DNA of 5,107 nt from Candidatus Thalassarchaeaceae archaeon (GTDB lineage Archaea; Thermoplasmatota; Poseidoniia; Poseidoniales; Thalassarchaeaceae): the NCBI GenBank assembly GCA_029250425.1, contig JAQXFF010000210.1, positions 1 through 5,107 of the forward strand. The letters run 5' to 3'. The notes under the pieces are model-generated. The model was not told where the DNA came from. It searched no databases and saw only the letters and a list, made by a program, of their open reading frames with translations. This document shows, piece by piece, positions 1 through 5,107 of the stretch (its first letter is position 1; each line of letters begins with the position of its first letter). Made by a program: the position numbers and the translations under genes.

Positions 1-2312
1 TCCATGGCGCGGCCGCCGAGTACGTATGAGGGCCTGACTAGCACTGGGAAACCAATTTCCTGCACCGCAGCTCTGATGGCAGCGGGTGTTTTGCCAGTTC
101 GTCCATTTGGCAAGCGAATGATACTCCGTTTTCCAAAAGCCTCGAAGCGTTCCCGATCACTGGCTTCGTCAATCGCATCAGGTGATGTGCCAAGCATGGA
201 ACATTTCAGCCCCTTTCCATTCAGATGTGGCATCCTATCTTCAAGTGGTAGAGCGAGATTGATGGCTGTTTGGCCACCAAATTGCAATAAGATTCCATCG
301 GCCCCTTCTCGTAGGAGAATTTCTGCAACGCATTCGGTGGTCAATGGTTCAAAGTAGAGACGGTCGGATGTATCGAAATCTGTGCTTACAGTTTCGGGGT
401 TATTGTTGACCAAGATGGCCTCATGTCCGGCCTCACGAATGGCTTGAACTGCATGCACAGCCCCATAATCAAATTCGATCCCTTGTCCGATTCGAATGGG
501 GCCTGAACCAATAACAACGAGACGGCGGCGCTCAATCTTCTTTTCCGCGGGAACATGGTCCACTCCTAATGGAGCACTGCCACCTTCGTATGTCGCATAG
601 TAATAGGGTGTGACAGCGGCAAATTCAGCGGCGCATGAATCAACCATTCGGAATCGGGGGTGGAGTGACAATTCATGCCGGCGTTTCATGACATCAATTT
701 CTGTTCGCCCCTCAGGAAGGTGATTCCATCCACTGGAGGGGAATCCAGAAATAGCGTCAGCGATATGTGCATCCGTGAATCCGAGTCCTTTCCAACTTCG
801 CATTTGAGCTTCAGTGATTTGCATGGCATCGCAATTGGCGGCTACAATTTCGGCCTCCACATCTGCAATTTTCTTGAAACGGTGTAGGAACCAGCGAGTG
901 ATGTTTCCTGTCCCTTCCCGAACTTCTTCAATCCCCATACCACGCCTGAATGCTTCAACTAAAGCACCCATTCGACGGTCTGTAGCCACCTTTAGCCAAT
1001 GATCCAAGACATCCTTTGGAAGGGGTTCGTGTGCGCGCTCATCCATTGATTCCCCATCGCTTGCATCCGCAAGAGTCAGTGGACGGGGGTGAGGTTGCCC
1101 ATATTCTAGGGAAGCAATGGCTTTGAGGAAAGCCTCCTCAAAATTGCGGCCAATCGCCATGACTTCACCCGTAGATTTCATGCTGGTACCCAAAGTACGA
1201 TCAGCAGTTCGGAACTTATCGAATGGCCAACGTGGAATTTTCACCACAGCATAGTCAAGAGTTGGTTCGAACGCCGCAGTCGTTCCTTCGCCCGTAATTG
1301 GGTTGGGCAACTCATCCAGTGTATAGCCGACAGCAATCAATGCGGCCATTCGTGCAATTGGATACCCCGTGGCCTTAGAGGCAAGTGCTGATGAACGTGA
1401 GACTCGAGGATTGACCTCAATCACTCTGAATTCACCAGTATCCTGGTTGACAGTGAATTGCACATTGCAACCACCCTTGATGTCAAGGCGTCGAATCAAC
1501 CGTAGGGCAGCGTCACGCAACCCTTGGTGATCTCTGTCTGAAAGTGTTTGAGCAGGTGCCACAACAACTGATTCGCCCGTATGAATCCCCATCGGATCGA
1601 TATTCTCCATCGTGCATACAATGGTGCAATTGTCACTTGCATCTCGCATGACCTCGTACTCAAATTCCTGCCATCCAAGAATACTTTCCTCAATCAGAAC
1701 TTGACCTATTTGTGAGTGAAGGATGCCTTGGCTAGCAATTTCAACCAACTCACCCGTATTCCACGCAGTACCTCCACCAAGGCCACCTAGGGTAAATGCG
1801 GGGCGAATCAAAATTGGATACTTCCCCAGTTCATCGGCTGCTGCAAGAACTTCGTCAATTGAATTACAAGCCATCGCTTTAGAAATCGGAAGATCAATTT
1901 CTTCACAAACCTGGTTGAACAAGTCTCTGTCCTCAGCCTCATCAATCGAACGTAAATTGCAGCCAATGAGTTCCACACCCAATTCAGCAAGGACCCCACT
2001 ATGGGCTAAATTGCTAGCAATGTTTAGGGCGGTTTGACCACCCATTCCTGCGAGTAGGGCATCCGGTTTCTCAATCTCAAGGATACGTTTGACTACATCT
2101 GGTAACAGAGGTTCAATGTAAATCCTATCAGCCATTTCAGGATCGTTTTGGATTGTGGCAGGATTGGAGTTGACCAGCACTACCTCGTATCCATCTGAGC
2201 GAAGAGCACGACAGGCTTGCGACCCCGAAAAATCGAATTCGGCGGCTTGACCAATACGGATTGGTCCGCTTCCTAGAATCATTACTTTCTGTAAATCATC
2301 TCGTCTTGGCAT
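1..2312 (-). CDS. carB: Carbamoyl-phosphate synthase large subunit (3' end outside window)
   Basis: CarB makes carbamoyl phosphate from bicarbonate, two ATP and ammonia supplied by CarA, feeding pyrimidine and arginine synthesis in the cytosol. My reverse-strand reading gives 770 uninterrupted codons from the ATG at 2312. The N-terminus (MPRRDDLQKVMILGSGPIRI) is classic. The first ATP-grasp half carries the expected nucleotide and metal ligands: R129, R170, E216, H244, Q285, E299 and N301, in the NPRVSRSSALASKATG context. An oligomerisation-type linker (about 405-590) ends in the conserved DSCAAEFA motif (558-565). The second half restarts with GSGPIRIGQGIEFDY (602-616) and NNNPETVSTDFDTSDRLYFEP, and the window cuts it at the VRPSYVLGGRAM motif (759-770). 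Roughly 300 residues, including the rest of the second ATP site and the allosteric domain, lie outside. Up to this motif it is about 45 residues longer than E. coli CarB as I recall it, spread over several loops. No frameshift is seen. It overlaps carA by 17 nt. Confidence 0.97.
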   Translation of the reverse strand, partial: MPRRDDLQKVMILGSGPIRIGQAAEFDFSGSQACRALRSDGYEVVLVNSNPATIQNDPEMADRIYIEPLLPDVVKRILEIEKPDALLAGMGGQTALNIASNLAHSGVLAELGVELIGCNLRSIDEAEDRDLFNQVCEEIDLPISKAMACNSIDEVLAAADELGKYPILIRPAFTLGGLGGGTAWNTGELVEIASQGILHSQIGQVLIEESILGWQEFEYEVMRDASDNCTIVCTMENIDPMGIHTGESVVVAPAQTLSDRDHQGLRDAALRLIRRLDIKGGCNVQFTVNQDTGEFRVIEVNPRVSRSSALASKATGYPIARMAALIAVGYTLDELPNPITGEGTTAAFEPTLDYAVVKIPRWPFDKFRTADRTLGTSMKSTGEVMAIGRNFEEAFLKAIASLEYGQPHPRPLTLADASDGESMDERAHEPLPKDVLDHWLKVATDRRMGALVEAFRRGMGIEEVREGTGNITRWFLHRFKKIADVEAEIVAANCDAMQITEAQMRSWKGLGFTDAHIADAISGFPSSGWNHLPEGRTEIDVMKRRHELSLHPRFRMVDSCAAEFAAVTPYYYATYEGGSAPLGVDHVPAEKKIERRRLVVIGSGPIRIGQGIEFDYGAVHAVQAIREAGHEAILVNNNPETVSTDFDTSDRLYFEPLTTECVAEILLREGADGILLQFGGQTAINLALPLEDRMPHLNGKGLKCSMLGTSPDAIDEASDRERFEAFGKRSIIRLPNGRTGKTPAAIRAAVQEIGFPVLVRPSYVLGGRAM

Positions 2313-3654
2313 TTGCTTTCACCTCCAGATGGTTCGCAATCAATTCAGCAAATCTGTCAAACAATGGGTTCGCATCATGAGGGCCTGGGCAAGCTTCGGG
2401 ATGATACTGGATGGTGAACGCCGGGCGGCCCTTGACATCCAAACCCTCGACGGTTCGATCATTGGCATTGACGAATCGAACCTCGACATCACATCCTGTC
2501 AGATTCTTGACCTCGCCAGAGTTTGCCCCCGATGGATGTGGGGCCAACATACCTTTGACGGGGTCCTCTACTGCAAAGCCGTGATTTTGACTGGTGATAC
2601 TCACTTTTTGAGTTTGTAAATCGAGTACGGGTTGGTTTCCACCACGATGGCCATATCGTAATTTGTAGGTCCGTAATCCACTTGCCAGCCCCATGAGTTG
2701 GTGGCCCAAACAAATCCCCATGACGGGGACGCCTTCTTTGGTTGCCTGAGCCAATGTGTGACGTGCAGCTGTTGCTTTGCCGGGGTGAGCCGGGTCGCCG
2801 GGCCCATTGCTGGCAAACAATGCATCAACCTTGTAGGAATCTTTCAATTCTGACCAGGATATGTCTGGAGGACACCATAGCACTTCAAATCGCGAACAAA
2901 GTTCACGGAGAATATTGTATTTGATTCCACAATCCAATGCTGCAACACGTGGAAGAGGGGTGCCTTCAGGGTCGGTCGCACCTTCGTTGATGAATACAGC
3001 ATCATCCCGGCTAACCTCGTCTGCAAGGTCTGCCAGATCGGGAGATTCCATCTTCCCGAGTATAGCGGCCATCTCAGCTTCCTTTTCAATCGGGCCAAAG
3101 ATACTGAGAATCACACCGTATTCACGTACTCTGCGAGTCACTGCTCGTGTATCAATGCCGGAAATACCCGGGACACCGTGAGCCAAAAGGAGATCATGAA
3201 CCGTTCCAATGCAATGTCTGTGGTCGGGTTCCATCATCAGTTCTCTACAAACCACTCCCCGTGGCCAAACTCCTGATGATTCTGAGATTCCCGGTGCAAT
3301 GCCATAATTTCCGAGTAATGGCCATGTAAATGTCAACACTTGCCCTGCAAAGGAGGGGTCGGTCAAAGATTCCTGATAGCCAGTCATGTTTGTTGTGAAA
3401 ACCAACTCACCTTCTGCAATCTTGGCAGCACCAAATAAATCACCTTCATGCCTAGAACCATCTGCAAGTAATAGGACACCCCTTCCACTGGCTTCAGAGT
3501 GGTCATGAGAAGGTGAACCGGGTAATAGAAAATCAGCCGCATCACGTGCGATAAAGGCCTTCGAAACGCCAAGTTGGCCAGAACCGGGAGAGAAGCCCCC
3601 TGTTACCGTCACCTTCGCACCCTCGGACTCTCCCTGAAATCCGGTTATAATCAT
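2296..3654 (-). CDS. carA: Carbamoyl-phosphate synthase small (glutaminase) subunit with N-terminal extension
   Basis: CarA hydrolyses glutamine and channels ammonia to CarB. The 452-residue protein exceeds the usual length of about 380. Residues 58-215 form the CPSase small-chain domain (GELVFTTNMTGYQESLTDPS at 82-101, GIDTRAVTRRVRE at 166-178). Residues 236-440 are a class I glutamine amidotransferase: SNGPGDP at 282-288, nucleophile C315 in GICLGHQ, NHGF at 357-360, and H418/E420 in YHPEACPGPHDA. The catalytic triad is complete. Residues 1-57 have no counterpart in ordinary CarA, and an insert of about 18 residues sits near 365-383. The start is chosen because the ATG at 3654 shares ATGA with the stop of the upstream methyltransferase gene; the only other candidate before the domain is a GTG at codon 15. 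It is co-directional with carB, whose ribosome binding site lies inside the last codons of carA. Confidence 0.97.
   Translation of the reverse strand: MIITGFQGESEGAKVTVTGGFSPGSGQLGVSKAFIARDAADFLLPGSPSHDHSEASGRGVLLLADGSRHEGDLFGAAKIAEGELVFTTNMTGYQESLTDPSFAGQVLTFTWPLLGNYGIAPGISESSGVWPRGVVCRELMMEPDHRHCIGTVHDLLLAHGVPGISGIDTRAVTRRVREYGVILSIFGPIEKEAEMAAILGKMESPDLADLADEVSRDDAVFINEGATDPEGTPLPRVAALDCGIKYNILRELCSRFEVLWCPPDISWSELKDSYKVDALFASNGPGDPAHPGKATAARHTLAQATKEGVPVMGICLGHQLMGLASGLRTYKLRYGHRGGNQPVLDLQTQKVSITSQNHGFAVEDPVKGMLAPHPSGANSGEVKNLTGCDVEVRFVNANDRTVEGLDVKGRPAFTIQYHPEACPGPHDANPLFDRFAELIANHLEVKANAKTR
2319..2326 (-). promoter_or_regulatory. Strong Shine-Dalgarno for carB inside carA
   Basis: The minus strand reads GGAGGTGA, fully complementary to the conserved 3' end of archaeal 16S rRNA, 6 nt before the carB ATG at 2312. 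The same bases encode L-E-V-K near the C-terminus of CarA, so this site is both coding and regulatory. It fixes the carB start and suggests independent or re-initiated translation of carB within the operon transcript. Confidence 0.9.
3651..3654 (-). promoter_or_regulatory. ATGA stop/start overlap joining the aTrm56 gene to carA
   Basis: The carA start ATG (3654-3652) shares two bases with the TGA stop (3653-3651) of the aTrm56 gene. No good Shine-Dalgarno precedes carA. Termination-reinitiation coupling is therefore the likely route to carA translation, and it favours this start despite the long N-terminal extension it implies. Confidence 0.7.
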
Positions 3655-4205
3655 TGACTTGATTCCGAATCTTCATTGCGGTCGATTACAACTTTCCCAG
3701 AAGGGTGAGGTTGAACCTGTAAACGGGCCCCTGGGAACTGTTCTGGGCCGGCAACACCACCCATTAACTCTGACATGAAGAGCGCGAGTGCTGCAACCTC
3801 AGAATGTGGCTGATGCCCCACCGCAACATTGTAATTTGCCAATTTGTAAATATCACCGGGTACTTTGACACCACCGACAACCACTGCGATTGGTGAGTCG
3901 GTTGGAATGTTTTGAGTCACTGAATCATGCGGTTCCCCATACATTGTAAGATGGACAATGGTCCCACCCTGCTTGGAAAAATGGCGAAGGTAACCCATCG
4001 GTTTTTCATGATGTTCTGAAGAAAAATCCCCACCGAAATTTGCTGTGACGTCTGTCATGGTATCAAGGACACCTTGATCATTATCACCACAGAGAACGAA
4101 GTGGTTGGCCCCCAACGCCCGAGCCGTCAAGCCCAGATGACTGGTAATGCGCTTGTCGCGCTGTTGTCGATGGCCAAGACGGACCACCGTGACATTAGGT
4201 CGCAC
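3651..4205 (-). CDS. aTrm56-type tRNA (cytidine(56)-2'-O)-methyltransferase
   Basis: Archaeal aTrm56 (old name DUF127) is a SPOUT-superfamily enzyme that uses S-adenosylmethionine to methylate the 2'-hydroxyl of C56 in the T-loop of tRNA, stabilising the elbow. The 184-residue product shows the family's signature blocks: VVRLGHR...RDKRITSHLGLTARALGA (residues 7-33), VHLTMYG (84-90), VVVGGVKVPGDIY (108-120) and YNVAVGHQPHSEVAALA (125-141). The last three should form the trefoil-knot cofactor pocket. The start is a GTG at 4205. An in-frame TAA two codons upstream (4211-4209) bounds it, and the first internal ATG is codon 50, past the first signature block. No Shine-Dalgarno is apparent before it. 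The tail (about 175-184) is acidic and probably disordered. It follows the membrane-protein gene by 22 nt and overlaps carA by 4 nt. The activity is assigned by family, not shown. Confidence 0.93.
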   Translation of the reverse strand: MRPNVTVVRLGHRQQRDKRITSHLGLTARALGANHFVLCGDNDQGVLDTMTDVTANFGGDFSSEHHEKPMGYLRHFSKQGGTIVHLTMYGEPHDSVTQNIPTDSPIAVVVGGVKVPGDIYKLANYNVAVGHQPHSEVAALALFMSELMGGVAGPEQFPGARLQVQPHPSGKVVIDRNEDSESSQ

Positions 4206-4227
4206 AGATTATGGCCGCGGATACCGC

Positions 4228-4959
4228 TTATTCAGCCTGCCCCTCAGCGGGAGCGCCGCCAAGAGGTGAGATGTCAACAGGGAAATTGGCGAGTAAATCG
4301 CGAACCCAGCGCAACAAAAGGGCATCAAGGAACATCGAAGCACAGTAATGCACCATGACTCCCAATGCTATGAGGCGAGCTGAGTGAAGGAGCATGATTG
4401 GTGGGGCACTGCCAAATGCAAGATGGCCGATGGGCTCTATGGCCAAAAATACGGCGAGTATGAGCATGGCGCCTGCAGCCAATCCGGCCCAAGGTTGGCT
4501 CTTCTCAGCGGATAATTTCATCAATGTTGTTGCTACAAAAATGAGGCTTGGAACGAGTGCGGAAACCCACTTGTAATCAAAACCGAAAATCAATGACAAT
4601 TGAGCCTCTTCTGAACCCAATTGCTTGCCAAATACAGAAACTGTAAGCCACCAGAACAATGCCACAGCCATCATAAGTACGCCTGCAGCAATGGCGTTTC
4701 GGTACACCATTTGCCCCATCTCATGCCGATCACCTGGTTGCAATCTTTGCAATATGGATTCCGCAAGTTCAAGTGTATCTGCTGTTGGAACGGAAGTATC
4801 GCCACCATAAGATTCGAGGTCTGAATATTGAAGGATTGCATCCTCATCACCGTCGACCAATGGCACGAGTGCCATGCTTTCAGAATCACCTTCCCCTGCC
4901 ACGAGTTGCCAACGCCCTCTCCACACATCATAAACCATGCCGTTCCACCGGGGGGCCAT
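4228..4959 (-). CDS. Unrecognised membrane protein with four predicted helices and an N-terminal soluble region
   Basis: I do not recognise this 243-residue protein. Residues 1-85 look soluble: a tryptophan-rich start (PRWNGMVYDVWRGRWQLV), an acidic stretch (about 23-62, many D/E/S), then a helix-like segment LELAESILQRL. Four hydrophobic segments follow at about 88-110, 131-149, 157-176 and 186-216. Basic residues flank the inner sides (R78 and R87 before helix 1, K148/K153 between helices 2 and 3, R217/R220 after helix 4). By the positive-inside rule both termini would be cytoplasmic. Helix 4 is long and holds H192, R195, H204 and C206. There is no signal peptide. The ATG at 4959 is the only start before an in-frame TAA at 5013-5011 that needs no rare codon; codon 8 (ATG at 4938) is a plausible alternative. 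It is the first visible gene of the operon leading into carAB, but position alone does not assign function. Confidence 0.8.
   Translation of the reverse strand: MAPRWNGMVYDVWRGRWQLVAGEGDSESMALVPLVDGDEDAILQYSDLESYGGDTSVPTADTLELAESILQRLQPGDRHEMGQMVYRNAIAAGVLMMAVALFWWLTVSVFGKQLGSEEAQLSLIFGFDYKWVSALVPSLIFVATTLMKLSAEKSQPWAGLAAGAMLILAVFLAIEPIGHLAFGSAPPIMLLHSARLIALGVMVHYCASMFLDALLLRWVRDLLANFPVDISPLGGAPAEGQAE
4929..4934 (+). promoter_or_regulatory. Possible TATA box of folP, inside the divergent membrane-protein gene
   Basis: CATAAA lies 31 to 26 bases before the folP ATG at 4960. That is where an archaeal TATA box would sit if the transcript were leaderless or nearly so. No Shine-Dalgarno is seen in front of folP, which fits a leaderless start. 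The element is short and there is no clear purine-rich BRE, so this is a weak call based mainly on spacing. Confidence 0.3.
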
Positions 4960-4962
4960 ATG
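4957..4962. other. Abutting divergent start codons (CAT|ATG)
   Basis: The ATG of the minus-strand membrane-protein gene occupies 4959-4957 and the ATG of plus-strand folP occupies 4960-4962, with no base between them. The junction sits in the 8-bp perfect palindrome CCATATGG (4956-4963). If both starts are right, each gene's promoter and any leader must lie within the other gene's coding sequence. Confidence 0.6.
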
Positions 4963-5107
4963 GACGACTTGCGACCCTTTCTGAGCCGCCGCCCAGATGG
5001 GCGTTGTCGGTTAATGGGGGTTCTAAACGTGACACCCGACTCATTCCATGCAGCCTCCAGAGTTGACCTTGATTCAGCCATTGAACAGGGAATGAAGATG
5101 TGGGCAG
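4960..5107 (+). CDS. folP: Dihydropteroate synthase, N-terminal fragment (3' end outside window)
   Basis: Dihydropteroate synthase joins 6-hydroxymethyl-dihydropterin pyrophosphate to p-aminobenzoate in folate synthesis. The frame starting at ATG 4960 stays open to the right edge, giving 49 codons. Residues 17-29 read RLMGVLNVTPDSF, the near-invariant beta-1/loop-1 signature of the family. The 18 residues before M19 match the usual distance in bacterial FolP (17 in E. coli as I recall), which supports this start. N23 corresponds to the metal/pyrophosphate asparagine and F29 to the loop-1 phenylalanine. The usual SDGG after the phenylalanine is replaced by HAAS. The following VDLDSAIEQGMKMWA resembles the helix after loop 1. 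The gene is divergent from the membrane-protein gene with zero bases between the two start codons. A methanopterin-type or otherwise diverged DHPS-like enzyme cannot be excluded from so short a piece. Confidence 0.85.
   Translation, partial: MDDLRPFLSRRPDGRCRLMGVLNVTPDSFHAASRVDLDSAIEQGMKMWA

Noticed and set aside
2..16. Adjacent NcoI-like (CCATGG) and NotI-like (GCGGCCGC) sites at the left edge suggesting a cloning junction.
   Set aside because: Read on the minus strand these bases encode L-G-G-R-A-M, the expected CarB motif in frame, so they are native coding sequence.
4..357. A plus-strand open frame of 117 codons.
   Set aside because: It is antisense to the second half of carB, whose conserved protein motifs run through the whole interval; the plus product resembles nothing.
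2329..2619. A plus-strand open frame of 96 codons.
   Set aside because: It lies antisense to the glutaminase domain of carA, including the catalytic His/Glu motif, and has no supporting features.
3610..3612. GTG at codon 15 as an alternative carA start.
   Set aside because: No good Shine-Dalgarno sits at proper spacing, and it loses the ATGA coupling with the upstream gene; it would still leave an extension of about 43 residues.
4217..4227. A small inverted repeat (GCGG-ATA-CCGC) between the membrane gene and the aTrm56 gene.
   Set aside because: Only four base pairs with a 3-nt loop and no T-run; too weak to call a terminator or regulator in a 22-nt gap inside an operon.
4671..5081. A 136-codon minus-strand open frame that overlaps the membrane gene and reads through the right-hand end; I also considered a frameshifted N-terminus for the membrane protein.
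   Set aside because: The plus strand of 4960-5107 encodes a clear DHPS signature, which explains this stretch. The minus frame gives a low-complexity Arg/Ser/Trp-rich sequence with no family resemblance.

Overview
The window most likely comes from an archaeon. The best marker is an unmistakable aTrm56-type tRNA (cytidine-56) 2'-O-methyltransferase, a family essentially restricted to Archaea. Bacterial-looking carAB genes and a canonical dihydropteroate synthase N-terminus accompany it. This mix, with moderate G+C, dense packing and acidic proteins, would suit a planktonic euryarchaeon such as Marine Group II/III (Poseidoniales and relatives). That placement is inference; nothing in the window fixes the genus.

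Layout. Four genes on the minus strand are read from right to left: an unrecognised four-helix membrane protein (4959-4228), the aTrm56 homologue (4205-3651, GTG start), carA (3654-2296) and carB (2312 to the left edge, 3' end cut off). They look like one operon: a 22-nt gap, then a 4-nt ATGA overlap, then a 17-nt overlap in which the carB ribosome binding site lies inside carA. On the plus strand the first 49 codons of a folP-type dihydropteroate synthase begin at 4960 and leave through the right edge. This gene has no stop in the window, so it is easy to miss.

How the genes work together. CarA hydrolyses glutamine and passes ammonia to CarB, which makes carbamoyl phosphate from bicarbonate and two ATP for pyrimidine and arginine synthesis. 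The aTrm56 homologue modifies the T-loop of tRNA and is tied to carA translation by the stop/start overlap. The divergent DHPS fragment belongs to folate-type pterin synthesis. The membrane protein has no assignable role.

There is no gene-free stretch longer than about 25 bases. The main oddities are: two divergent start codons that touch with zero bases between them (CAT|ATG at 4957-4962); an N-terminal extension of about 55 residues on CarA with no later start that removes it; an 18-residue insert near the CarA active site; a changed loop 1 in the DHPS; and a strong Shine-Dalgarno seen only at carB. No mobile element, CRISPR array, RNA gene or convincing new defence-like system is visible.
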